From Cryptococcus deneoformans JEC21 (lineage: Eukaryota > Basidiomycota > Tremellomycetes > Tremellales > Cryptococcaceae), in NCBI RefSeq assembly GCF_000091045.1, contig NC_006685.1, positions 611,201 through 651,200 on the forward strand: a stretch of 40,000 bases of DNA, in the 5' to 3' direction. This document shows, piece by piece, positions 10,457 to 21,581 of this stretch. The notes beneath the pieces are model-generated. The model was not told the origin of the DNA. It ran no database searches and saw only the letters and a program-made list of their open reading frames with translations. The translations under genes and the position numbers were made by a program. Numbering within the stretch: position 1 is the stretch's first letter; the number at the start of each line of letters is the position of its first letter.

Positions 10457-13400
10457 TTACGCTCTGCTCTTCTTTCCCCTACCTTTTCCCTCGCTCATTT
10501 CCTCCCTCTTTCTCTTCAACCCCTCCTTCTTGAATCTTTCTCTCCTCTCTTCCCTAATCTTTTCCTCTCTTTTCTCATCTTTCTCCCCAACCTTTTTCCT
10601 GTATGCTCCTTTTCGCTCATCTTGCTTCGCTTTCCTTCTCTCTGCCTTATCCTTCTTCAACGTTTGGATCTGCTGCAACAGCGTCACCGCCTTCTTCTCA
10701 TCCTCTCCCAGCACAACGGCACGAGATTGCATGTAAGTAGGTTTACGTTGCTTTGAGAGTTCTGGCGTCTTGGATGCGAAGGGCAAAGAAGCAGCAAGCT
10801 TACGTGGAACCTTGAGAGGATTGAAGCGTCGTGTGGTGCGCTCAATGGGTCGATAGGCTGAATTGGGATCGAGGGGTGTCTTGAGGCCTTCCTCCCGACG
10901 AATCTGACCCGTGAGACGCATACCCTGCCACGATTCCTTGTTGGAAAGTAGAAGAGAGCACACAGGATTGTAAAGCTTTTTCGGTTCTATAGAGTACCAT
11001 GCTCGGAGGAAAACGATATCTGAGAATCGACTGGTCAGAAGATGTAGAAACAGACACAGTGAAATGTTACTCACCCCTCAACAATATTTTGTCTTCAAAG
11101 GTTGCTCTGAAGGCACCGTCCGGCTTACTTAGGGCCTTCTTCACCTGACCTCTGATACCAGAGACGGTCTTGATGTTTGCCCCCTCGAATTTGGCCACTT
11201 CAAGCCCGGTGTTGAACATGTCCTTGATGAACGCCGTGTTTTTGAAAATCTTGTAAGGCGCACCGGTCAACTTGAGTTTCTTGACAATCTTGGTGGATCG
11301 ATCAACATCGAGGACGACACCGGTTGCCGATACCCGGAAACCGGGGGCATCCCCTTGCAAAGAGTTGAATGCGCAGAAACCTGTGTTAGGAGCTGAGACG
11401 GGACCATAGAATGTGGCGAAACAGTGCATATGCTCCGGAGTGTACTTGAGGTATCGGTTTCTGATGGAATGGTCGTCCAGATGGTAGAGCGGGAGAGTTT
11501 GGAATCGACGCCAGCCAAGGGAAAAGATGAGGGGATCATTCGTCTTGAGTGTTTTCGTGAACCACCTGTGTCGCTTGATACGAACAGTGATGAAACCAAA
11601 TCTCTCTTCTGCAGCCAAGAGACCGCCAACAATGATGGGGAATCGAGGATCAAAGTTCTCGATCAACTCATACGGCACAGCTTCAATCTCTAACCTGACG
11701 TACATCCCAGAACGATAACCCTCAATTTGCGTCCGGGCATCCAAATCAAGGTTACCAAACTCCTCTTCATTGATCTGCTTTTGGCGAGCCATTTCCGCCT
11801 TTTGTTGGTCATAAAAGTCCATTTTGGACGCCTCATCGTCAGAGTCGTCATATTGCTCATCGAACTTGATCTTGAGAGCCTCCTTCTTCTTTGCTAAAGC
11901 AGCGGCGCGCGCATCCTCAACGCTTACTTGAGAAGGCTTGACACCAACGTATGGCACATCATCCTCGCCATCGCCTCGGCCATCACTTCCTCCCTCTAGA
12001 TCCTCGAAATCCTCGCCCTCCTCCTCATATGCCTCCCCATCCTCATCTACACCCTCTCCAGCAACAGGACCGGAGATAAAGAGCCCCCTGAGCGATTCAA
12101 GCATTTCCTCGTCCGCCCACTTGTTCTTTAATTGATCCCTGTCTACCTCCTCTTTTACTTGATCACCATCGTCGCCCTTGTTCTCTTCGTGACTGATTCG
12201 GAACAAACCCTCATTTTGCAGTTCAGCGAAAGAGGATGAAGCATCGGCGGAAGAAGGACGTGTTTTGCCATTGACAATTTCCTCTGGAGAAAGAGGAGTG
12301 TCGTATATAAGTGTCATAAGGTTGCGTTTCTTGCGTAGTCTATCGGCCAAAGTGGAGGAAGCACGGGAAGCTAGGTTGCGCTTCCAACCAGGTACATCCT
12401 CATCATCTTCGTCCGAAGGGAAATCGTCATCATCCTCATCATCAAAATTGATTCGGCCCCCTTCTTGCTCAAAGCCAGTCGCAAAGGCAAGATCATCGTG
12501 ATCCGATTCTGACTCGGCGTACGCTACATCTCTTTCATCCTGGTCGTCGTCCTCGTCCGACTCTCCGTTGAGCACACCTCCTTCCTCAGTATCGCTTCTA
12601 TCGTCAAACTCGTCGTCTTCACTCTCATCAAACTCATCTTCATCCGCTTTGCCAAGCATGGGACCACCAGAACGAGGTTCGGCTTTGCGGCGGACGCGAT
12701 CCTTGCGTTCCTCAGTGACTTGCAAGGGAGCAGATGAATGGCCAAACAACCTAATTTCAGACGCTTGAATGTTGTCCGCAAACGTTTTTTCGGCATCTTG
12801 AAGATCCATAACCATCTTTTCACCCTCGCCCTGAGGAGCTTGAGGTGAATCATATTAGTTATTGGCCGGATACTCTCCGGAAATGGAGATGAACTTACTA
12901 TCTCCTCCTTTAGTGAAGTTACCGGGGACGTTGATGTACACTGCATCCTTGTCATACATTACGCCGCCAACATCGCTCATTGGGGCATGAATCAATTTCG
13001 CCTTCTCGCCCATTTTCCTTCTTCTTTCGCTCTCGAGCGTAGGAAGAGGACAAGGATCGGCTAATCTCTCGACCTCTTTGACCTCAAGGTCACCGGCACC
13101 GGGGATATGAATCTTCGCGTTGCGTGGAGGAAGGTTTGGACCGCGAACATAACCATAGAGAGTGATTGTCCGATCTATCTTGGCGTTCTCACGAATAGCC
13201 TCTCGGGGTGTTAGATCTTGAATTCTGTCAGCCACTAGGTAGGGATGTTGGTTTCGGAAGACAAGAGGGCGGAATTTCATAACAGAGATGAATCTTGACA
13301 AAAGGTTGATTTCCGCATCAGGGTAACGCCCGTTCATAACACCTGAAAGGGAGAAGAGCTTGGCCCCCTGATAGATTTCCGTCCAGAAACGATGCTTGAG

Positions 13401-14136
13401 GCGCTTTTTGGTGTCTTTAAGGGTGGAGGCTTTCTTGATAAGATCGACATGAGTGAGAACTCCGATGACTTTTGGAAACCCATGGGATTGAAGAATGTTG
13501 AGGAATTCAAAAGTTTCCTGAATAGCAAGTTAGCTAAATATTGTCGGGCGAAAGAAGCGGCTTGCCATTTCAAATCCAAAACTACCATCGATCATCAAAA
13601 GCACCAAGTCGACCACTTTACCCAAGTCAATCATGCTGTTAAGATCATTTCCACATTCGATAAAAGTGATTCTCCTGGTCTTGCCAGAAACAACAGTCAC
13701 AGGGCCCTGCGGCTGGGAGAGATTGTGCTTCGTGAACCTCCTGACAAGAGATCGCAGTAAAGTTGTCTTTCCCACACCAGGAGGGCCAACAATGCCGACG
13801 ACGATGGGCGGAGGTGGCAAGGCACCTTCGTCCATTCCTTTGCCTTTTTCATTGGTGACCTTGCGTTCCTCAGGGTTACGATTGACCAGCGGGACATGGA
13901 GACGCTGTTGGTTTTTCTCGGCGGTACGCCTGGCCGCTCTATCGGCTGCTCTGAAGGAGGTGTTTGTGAATGCCTGTGTAAGGGTGAGTGTAAGGGTGGG
14001 GAATTGCAGGGCGCTATGTACGTACCTTGGGGTTGAAATTTTTCCCGCCTGAGCGGTCTACACCCTTTGCGGCATCTTTCTTTGCGTGCTTCGCACCAGC
14101 TGATGGCTTGTGGTGGGCCTTGTGGGGGGCTTCCAT
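10457..14136 (-). CDS. BMS1: Ribosome biogenesis GTPase Bms1
   Basis: 1154 residues, near the yeast length of 1183. Exons: 14136-14026, 13973-13566, 13517-12899, 12838-11075, 11019-10457. Bms1 is a nucleolar GTPase of the small-subunit processome; with Rcl1 it acts in early 18S pre-rRNA cleavage. The N-terminal basic tail (KAHHKPSAGAKHAKK) is followed by P-loop GPPGVGKTT (about 100-108), the family signature SFGFEMETFEFLN and NVPGNF. A long acidic middle (Asp/Glu runs, encoded about 12400-12650) precedes the C-terminal AARP2CN/RIBIOP-C block with DIVFLRAW. The tail is Lys/Arg-rich, as expected for a nucleolar protein. Intron 13518-13565 has a GC donor; the conserved SFGFEM/ETFEFLN join leaves little doubt about it. 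The start lies 225 bp from that of the divergent bromodomain gene. Confidence 0.97.
13518..13565 (-). other. GC-AG intron in BMS1
   Basis: Reading the minus strand, exon 2 ends ..GAAATG and the intron begins GCAAGC, contains a GCTAAC branch point and ends ATTCAG. It is 48 nt, a multiple of three, but has an in-frame TAG, so retention would truncate the protein. Splicing here restores the conserved GFEMETFEF. Confidence 0.9.
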
Positions 14137-14361
14137 CGCGGCGAGAATATGTAGTGCTATTGCTGCGTGAAGAACTTTTGCACTTGTAAATACTCACCCC
14201 GGTGGAGGCAACGGGATCAAATTGGGGTGACGTGGATTAAATGCCCACTAACAAAGAAGAAGCGTAGATTGACAAAAGTCCCCTCTGAGTCTCTCGCTGA
14301 AATAATTCCATCGAGCGACCAGCCGTCTCCGAACCTCCACCCACCACGTCCACCGGCCCTC
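14137..14361. promoter_or_regulatory. Short bidirectional promoter BMS1 / bromodomain gene
   Basis: 225 bp between two divergent start codons must contain both promoters and leaders. No TATA box was recognised. The frame of the bromodomain gene is open upward to about 14167, but it contains no ATG there. Confidence 0.5.
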
Positions 14362-16864
14362 ATGGTAAACTCTCCCCCACAAGGCCTCCCGCCAATAAAG
14401 CTCAAGCTCTCTCTCACAAACATACACCAACCCTCCACCCCTACTCCCACACACAATAAGAAGGGCAAGCGCGCCGCTCCTCCCATAGACGCCCACGATG
14501 CCAACTCGTCTTCCCTTTTGCCGCGCCCCAAACTCAAGCCCAATGCCGCCGGTCCATCCGCCTTCCGTATAAGTCTTCCGGCGGTAGGGTCTTCCACTGC
14601 GGACCTTTCAACTGTGGCGACTCCTGTCCCGTCGACTGCATCTTCCCCTGCCAACCCCATAACTCCTTCGGGGTCTGCATCAAAAGCCCAAACAAGTCCC
14701 GGTAAGAAGTCATCTATCAAGAAATCTGCAAAACCCTTAGCGTCCAAGAAAAAGACTGGCCCTAGACGGCCGCCGTCTGCCATCCCTCAAAGATTGTTGT
14801 CCTCAACTTCCACTACGCCGTCAAAACCCAGTGCTGCTATTCCCGAGACACCCACACAGGTCAAGGCTGAGCCCGAAGATATATCGCCTGCTTCTTCGTC
14901 CATTCCGCCAGCTGAAGAAGTTACTGGTATATCAACACCATCGCAGAACGGCGGTGAAGAGACCCCTGGAACAGGCAAACGACCGACCAAGTGGATGCGT
15001 GTGAAAAAGCCATTGAAAGAGCTTTTGCAGAAGATTATGGTCGAAATTAGAAAAAAGGATGACTATGCGCTGTTTGAAGAACCTGGTCAGTCCTCTTAAA
15101 CCTTGATTTAAAAGTAGGATTTACGCTGATGAGCATATAGTCGACCTGGAGGCTTTCCCTGACTATCTTGATGTTATCGGCGGAGAAGATAATATGATGG
15201 ATATGGGCACCATGCAAGCCAAGGTTGATCGCAACGAGTACCGAAATATTGAACAAATTGAGGTGAGTACCCTACTATGTACTGCTATCAGCTCCTTACG
15301 GGTGACTACTAACAAGTAAATTGAATAGGCTGATCTTCGAACACTTGCAAGTGCTGCGCAAAAGTTCAATCCGCCCGGGTCAGTCCCTCACAAATCGGCA
15401 GGGATCATCCTCGCCCATGGTCTCAAGCACATTGAACGTTCTCGCCCTCTTGTTTTGACCCCTCCTTCCAGTCCTCGAGACTCTGCCACACCCGCCAGAG
15501 CGACATCTGTCCTTTCTACCCGCGAGTTGACAGCCGCTCTGGAAGAGAGGAAGGCAAGGGACGATGTGCCTCCCCATCTTTACATTCCGGAAGAGATGCT
15601 TTCTTTCCCACCCAACAGTGTTATGGCCCGAGCAGTCGGGTGGAATCTCAACGGAGGTAAACGTATGTACAACAAGCGTATCTCTCGTGCGCGTGAAAAG
15701 TTTGGCGGGAAATGGCGCAACTGGACGACAGACGGTAGTCGCGATATCGCAGAAGCGGATGATATCCACTTGCTCTTTGATCCGTGGCGGGTGAGGACAG
15801 GTGAAGAATGGAGAAAGGTCCCTGACTGGCAGGCGCTGAGGAATGAGACAAACTGGTGGGAACTGGAAATGCCTCCACCACCACCCCAGTCAGCGGCTCA
15901 GCAAGCTCCCTTACCGTTTAATCCTGGGGAGCCTCGATTGGACAAGGTGCCCCTCCATGATTTTGTCCCTTACGATTTCGGCCAGTATCCTTCCATATCA
16001 TCCGAAATATCCTTCTTACGTCAGCGTATACCGAATCTATCTGAAGAAGAAGATATTCTTTCCGAACACATCCGGCCAGTTTATCCTCGATTAAAAAAGG
16101 GTGAATCAGCCCCGCCACCTAATCTTGTAAATATATATGATGGGCCGCTCAGAAGAACAGCAGGCGATTGGGTGAGGGAGATGGCCACTGGGGGCGTGAT
16201 AGGGGAGGCATACATTGATAGTCTTAATAGGTTCGTCAAGGGAGCGATGAAGGAGGGTGCCGAGAAGGATTTGTCTGGCGAGCAGGATACCAAGCCAAAT
16301 TTGGGAAGCGAGCAGCTTCCGCTGGACGAATACGTCATGACCAGCTACCACACGCCCTTCCTCCAAACTTCTACCCGACAAACGATTCACGACACCCTTG
16401 GCCATCTTTCGCCTTTATCTGCACGTCCCGATTACATCCTTCCTTTGGCCAAGGCCGCATATGCCCGTGTCGCACTTCGTCTGCTCACGGGCCCATCAAA
16501 TCCCATGGATATCAAGCCGCTCTTGCGGGAGGAAGGTGATTTCATGTACCAAGGGGTCGGTGGCAAGAGTGGAGTCAATGTTGGATTGGAGTGGACCGGT
16601 GAGGAGCTGAGAAGGCTGGTAGAGAAAATGAGCGTTCAAAAACAATACCTGGCCGGGAAGCGGAAGAGGGAAGAAGGAAATGGGGTTGAAGGGGAGACTA
16701 AGAGAATCAAGATGGAGGCCGATTCAGCAGCTGCTATCACCGATAAACCGTCTCTTATTTCCGAGTCGGTTACCTCTCATCCCCCTCAACCACGAGACGC
16801 AGCTGTATCAGAAGAACCCGAGAAGATTAACGATGAAGAACTGAAGCGTCTCAGGTTGGAACTC

Positions 16865-16928
<64 letters not shown>

Positions 16929-16972
16929 AGTTGCTGCCTGTGAATGTGAGAGGGTTGATGTGTAGACCTTAA
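14362..16972 (+). CDS. Bromodomain protein, BRD7/BRD9-like
   Basis: 829 residues from exons 14362-15085, 15141-15262 and 15329-16972. ATG 14362 is the first ATG in the frame. The first 205 residues are Pro/Ser/Lys-rich and disordered-looking. The bromodomain spans about 212-310: PLKELLQKIMVEIRKKDDY (helix Z), then a ZA loop with DYLDVI and DMGTM, helix B with EYRNIEQIEADLRTL, and KFNPPGS carrying the acetyl-lysine-binding Asn. The helix Z wording and the following HGLKHIERSRP resemble metazoan BRD7/BRD9, which sit in SWI/SNF remodellers. The last 500 residues are a second conserved-looking region of unknown fold (VPPHLYIPEEMLSFPPNSV, GVNVGLEWTGEELRRLVEKM), with a basic stretch near AGKRKREEG. 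Reading of acetylated histones is inferred; membership of a SWI/SNF or RSC complex is a guess. Confidence 0.85.
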
Positions 16973-17270
16973 GGCGGTAGATATAGTCGGGGAGCACGTA
17001 GTGTTTCTTGGATCGCCCGCCGAGAACTGCAGTTGTAAAACAGTCATATGCATTGTACAAGTACTGTATTTGGTCGTTGTACATCAATCAGTAATGGCAC
17101 AAAACCTGCTTGTTGCCACTAGTGATTTTTTGATTTTTTTTTTGCTTGGGTATCCCAAAAAAAGGTAGTACAAACGCAAATTGCATATATATTCTTCCTT
17201 TATCTTCTAATTAATGTATCACACCACATATCACAATCGAAAAACGGACCAAAGACTCGATTAATTACGA

Positions 17271-17301
<31 letters not shown>

Positions 17302-17530
17302 AAAAGGAAGAAAAAAAGGAGAAACTGTTGTATGTACCTGGTCGTAGCGATAGAAAAGTACAAGCTGATTCGAAATTGGAAGATCATGACAAACAAAGCT
17401 ATTGAGGGTATGATAGTGCTGGTATTTAAATGCGTATGAGGTTGATGCAAAGTGCCGTGGCGCGCTCTTGCCAATGCGCCATTTTTGTGGTAGTAAACGA
17501 CCTAAATAGGTGTTAAACAAGGTGGATTGC
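16973..17530. other. Convergent 3' intergenic, AT-rich
   Basis: 558 bp between the stops of the bromodomain gene and CAF40. It is A/T-rich, with T-runs near 17125-17150, and should hold two 3' untranslated regions. No gene, RNA or repeat of note. Confidence 0.55.
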
Positions 17531-17603
17531 TTATTGAATGTCAGAAGAGGGCCGCTCGTTGAGATTCATTAAGAGGGTCTGAAGGCATCGCTTGGTAACC
17601 ATA

Positions 17604-17668
<65 letters not shown>

Positions 17669-17916
17669 CTCTCTTGCCCTGCGGATATCGCGATGAGCCC
17701 GACAGTTGTGACCGTGTTTGGAGACCAACGACGTACCTGGGGTTGTCACTCATCCTCAAATAACATCTAACCACATGCTTTAACAAACGAACCGCCTGAC
17801 TCTCCACAAGAGCGTCCACCATGTTGGCCAACACTGTCCCAACCGCATAAAATCTCTCATACGTTTGGCAGATATATTGTAATCCCAAATCATCTGCGAG
17901 GATCTTTTGAACGATA

Positions 17917-17969
<53 letters not shown>

Positions 17970-18535
17970 CAGAGGAATGATTTCGGTAGAGAGAAGGAAG
18001 TTGATGACATCCGAGTTGTCATTTTGCTGTACATAAAGTGAGCAAGCTACCCGCAGCCCATACCGAGATATTCTTACTTTGACGAGAGCACCGATAACGC
18101 CCAATGATGTTAATCGAAGATACTCAAACGGTCGGGTTTTACTGGTCGTGTTGAGAAAGGGATATAAAAACAGGGGAATGTGCGCTATTTTCCTTTAGCC
18201 TCCGTAGTCAATGTACCATTTCATGTGCTCACCATTTAAGAACAGTGCTCTTGTGTCGGAATGGCTCGCGACACACTGAAGGAGAGCGAGCGCATTGCAT
18301 ACCCGGTTGGAAGCATGCGCCGTCAAGGATGGCGGGGAAAGAGCTGGATAGACGGCGACGATCTCGAGCAGCAGGGAGCTCATGATACCTGTATCACGTC
18401 AGCCTACCTTACATCCATTGTCAAAAAGACGCACCAAAACCGCCCCAAAGGACCAATGCCAAATCTTCGTAAAGCTCTCTCTTTTTGCTCAATTCCAAAA
18501 GCGCTGCCTCCCGTGTTTCTGGCTCAAGCAACTCG

Positions 18536-18588
<53 letters not shown>

Positions 18589-19083
18589 GTTGGGCATCAG
18601 AAGAACCTTGCCTCCGGCCGCAGCGCCAGCGACGCTACCGGTGCCAGGTCCAGCCTGGGTCTGCATGGGCGGGTTGATGGACTGCTGGGAGCCGGTGGGC
18701 GGTGGCGGATTGTTCAGGTGTTGGGCGAGATTTTGCGGGAGCAGTGGGCCAGAGGCGGATGCGCCCGGCGTGGTCGACTGGGCTGCTGCTATCTGGGGGG
18801 TGTGTGCAGCATTCTGCCTCGTGGCGTCTGCGGAGGGCGCCGAGTAGGGGAACTGGCGCCTGTCGAAGAGGTAGGCGGGGATGTTTGACGCCGGCTGGAG
18901 CTGCTGGCTCATGTGCTGGGGGAAGCTCGGCGTGGGCGCCCACGTGTGGGTGGAGTGCTCCGTGTCCGGGGTGGAGGGGGCCGTCGGGGGGCGGTGCAGA
19001 GACTGGTGCTGGAGAGGATGGTGCTGGTGCTGGTGGGGGAGATGGGGCGGGGCGTGCGAGAACATGGTGCGCAAGGAAGACAT
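17531..19083 (-). CDS. CAF40: CCR4-NOT subunit Caf40/Rcd1 (CNOT9)
   Basis: 449 residues from exons 19083-18435, 18388-18233, 18184-18078, 18026-17737, 17678-17531. Caf40 is an armadillo-repeat scaffold of the CCR4-NOT deadenylase that binds Not1 and mRNA-decay partners in the cytoplasm. The first 170 residues are His/Gln/Pro-rich low complexity ([14 protein letters not shown]). From about 180 to the end the sequence is the highly conserved Rcd1 domain: [85 protein letters not shown]. The splice joins restore this wording exactly. The ATG at 19083 (MSSLRTMFS) was preferred; MFS six residues later is the alternative. It starts 132 bp from the divergent protease gene. Confidence 0.97.
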
Positions 19084-19215
19084 ACAACAGACAACTCCCC
19101 CCTGCGGATATCGCCTCCTTAACACCTCCCTGGCGGCGTTTGCCGCTTGTGGCACATCACCACTTACTCTTGATCACTCACCAGCTAGGCCCTGCACCAC
19201 TCCATAGCCATAAGC
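19084..19215. promoter_or_regulatory. Very short bidirectional promoter CAF40 / WLM protease
   Basis: Only 132 bp separate the two divergent start codons, so both promoters overlap and the 5' leaders must be short. No TATA box or named motif recognised. Confidence 0.5.
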
Positions 19216-19269
19216 ATGCAGGCCCCGCAGATGTAAGCTCAGCGGACTTTGCAGCAGCCCGCGCTGACA

Positions 19270-19319
<50 letters not shown>

Positions 19320-19439
19320 TCTCGCAACTGCCCATCGAGCTACTGTTGACTTCTCTGCAGCTATGTGGTATTTATTAGATCTCTTCAGAACAAGGCAGAC
19401 CATACAGTATGCGGTTTGCCAGCTTCTGGGGTGCTTCCA

Positions 19440-19475
<36 letters not shown>

Positions 19476-19912
19476 GCGAGCCGTTGGTACGTGTTATACT
19501 AGTTTCCTCTTGTTCATACGTCGATCAAAATAGCTCATAGGCAACTCCAAAAGCTGCTCAGGTAGGTCAGCATATCCCGTACTCGCCACGGAGTGGATCT
19601 CATGCGAGAGTGCAGATGAGAACAATCATGAAAGACCGCTTCATGCAAATTGGTACTTTGGAAGAAGCCGAGTTCAATCGGGTAGTAAGTCAACCTCGAC
19701 AGGCGACTGGCGAATCGGAAAAGGCTGATGCTACAAAGTTTGCTGGCAGGAACTGGAATCACGGACAGGTGGGGATGATTTGGCACGTCCAAGCCGTTGT
19801 CGTTTACTCACTAACTTTCCAGAGCATCGAGCTAGTATTGAGGGGTCCTTCCGGGAGGTTCTTGCCGTAAGATAATAATATGTGCAAAACACAGCTGTGT
19901 ACTGAAGAGCAC

Positions 19913-19955
<43 letters not shown>

Positions 19956-21581
19956 AGGGTTAGTTCACTTTGTGCGATAATCTGAACTGACAAGTTTCAT
20001 GCCTTACTGAAGATGGCTCACATCGAGGCAAGTCGTTTCACTAACAAGCAAATAGTAAATAATAATGCCATTACAGCAAATGAACCACGGGCCAAAGTTC
20101 CAAAAAGTGCGAGTCTATGCAGGAAATAATCAAAAATATACACTCATCCACTAATAATACAGCTAATGCGAGAGATCAAAGCCGATGTTGCGAAGCTACA
20201 AGCCCGTGGCTATTATGGTGACGGTTTCTGGTCCGACGGGAAACGTTTGGCGGATAGTGTCCGCATGGGCGGTGAAGGGCTTCGACCTTCTGATTTCCCG
20301 GAATATATCTGTGGTGTCAGCTCATCGTGCGTACACCTCTGTAACTGCTGTCAATTCGTATTCTTAACTTTTATGCCAAAGGGATGCCAAGAAGGCTCGC
20401 AGAGGACCTCGGCGGCAGGCAAACCGTACAACAGGCCTTGTCAAAGGTGAGGCCTCACACCGTTCTGGACGTCAAACAGAATACAGGAAAAAAGCAGGGC
20501 GAAGGAATAATGCGGATATGGGAGATAATGGGTTGAGGTTGGATGGTATACGAGGTGAGATGATCACGCCGCTGTGGTCTTTTCACAATGAATTACTCAT
20601 ATGAATATAGTTATTACGAAACAGGATCGCGAAGAACGGAAAGCGTTTGTAGACGACAAAATACAAATGCTCACTCGGGGCGGAATGCCTCTGGCTCGCG
20701 CCAGGAAGCAAGCGGGAGAGATGTGGGAGCAAGAAAATCCTTGGTGGGCTGAGAGTAATACAAGAAGCAAAGTGTAGGTGTGGGCAATGATTAGCGTTGA
20801 AATGTCTGGCTTAACGATGTGTGAAACGTTAGTGCGAAATCCAAATCAGCAGCAGCCTTAAGAGCTGAAGCGGCTGAAGCTCGTCTGCGTGCGCTTGCTG
20901 GTCCGTCACGAGACACCAAGCATAAACTCGAACCCATGTCTTCCAATTCAGAGGACGAAGATGAAAGTAGCGACGACGGAATTGAAGAGATCCCTGATCC
21001 GCATTTGAGCGTTGAAGATCGGAAGAAGGAGATGGATGAAATGGACGAGGAAGAGAAAGATGGGTTAAGGGGTGGATGGGAGGATTACATCACTCCTCCT
21101 AATGTATATCGGCCCATCACTTCTACCAACTCCTCGGATTCTTCAGAAACCAAACCTTCGGTGAAGCGCCCACCGCCAGAGTCATCCGGTCCTTCAAAAA
21201 TACGCAAATTGCAACACCAAGCCCCTCTACCCTTTACTACCAAATCAATCAAAAAGGAACGTTCAAGTTTCCCAGGCGAGTCAACTTCAGCCTTGGGGGG
21301 TAGACCATCTATCATTTCACCCGCTACCCCACAAATGAGCAAGGAATTGGGTAGGGGAGAAGATGCCTTTCCACGAGAAGACGGTCAACCAGGGTGGAGA
21401 TGCCGCCTCTGTACTTTTATAAATCTGATGGATCATGGGAGATGTGGTACGTTTATTTTTTATTTTTTATTGAAATACTTTGCGAATGGAAGGCCCAGTA
21501 GGCTGATACAAGATACTTTTAGATATTTGTCAGGCAAGGCCGGACGGGACATTGCCTGAGGATGTACAGTCTATCATATAG
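19216..21581 (+). CDS. WLM-domain metalloprotease with RanBP2 zinc finger (Wss1-like)
   Basis: 508 residues from 16 exons: 19216-19232, 19278-19310, 19361-19406, 19459-19486, 19554-19561, 19616-19684, 19739-19768, 19823-19866, 19920-19953, 20013-20027, 20077-20106, 20163-20326, 20382-20554, 20611-20773, 20833-21446, 21523-21581. The family (Wss1, SPRTN-related) cuts proteins crosslinked to DNA or SUMO-modified. Zinc site HEMAHIEQMNH gives H102, E103, H106, H112. Typical WLM wording surrounds it: IRLNERQANPNPYV, DAEDILRAVAAQ, FNRVFAGRNWNHGQSIELVL, GYYGDGFWSDGKRLADS. An acidic middle (SEDEDESSDDGIEEIPD) precedes a C-terminal RanBP2-type finger, GWRCRLCTFIN with DICQARPDG (W-x-C-x2-C, C-x2-C). 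An upstream in-frame TAG fixes the start. Two exons are 8 and 15 nt and intron 10 is GC-AG. DNA-protein crosslink repair is inferred from the family. Confidence 0.9.
20028..20076 (+). other. GC-AG intron inside the protease zinc motif
   Basis: The intron begins GCAAGT and ends TTACAG (49 nt), directly after the 15-nt exon coding MAHIE. No GT is available at the join, and splicing here gives HEMAHIEQMNHGPKF, as expected for WLM proteases. Confidence 0.85.

Noticed and set aside
14167..14361. Upstream extension of the bromodomain frame
   Set aside because: The frame is open but contains no ATG before 14362, and it would run to within 31 bp of the BMS1 start.
14217..14783. 188-codon minus-strand frame over the bromodomain gene
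   Set aside because: Shadow of a Pro/Ser-rich exon; no family resemblance, and the + strand frame continues into a real bromodomain.
17125..17150. T-rich run as possible transposon tail
   Set aside because: No target-site duplication, coding remnant or second copy; better explained as 3' untranslated or terminator sequence.
18702..19301. Long + strand frame opposite CAF40 exon 1
   Set aside because: It is the complement of a GC-rich, low-complexity coding exon and has odd composition (Cys, Trp, Gly runs). The minus strand carries a clear Caf40.
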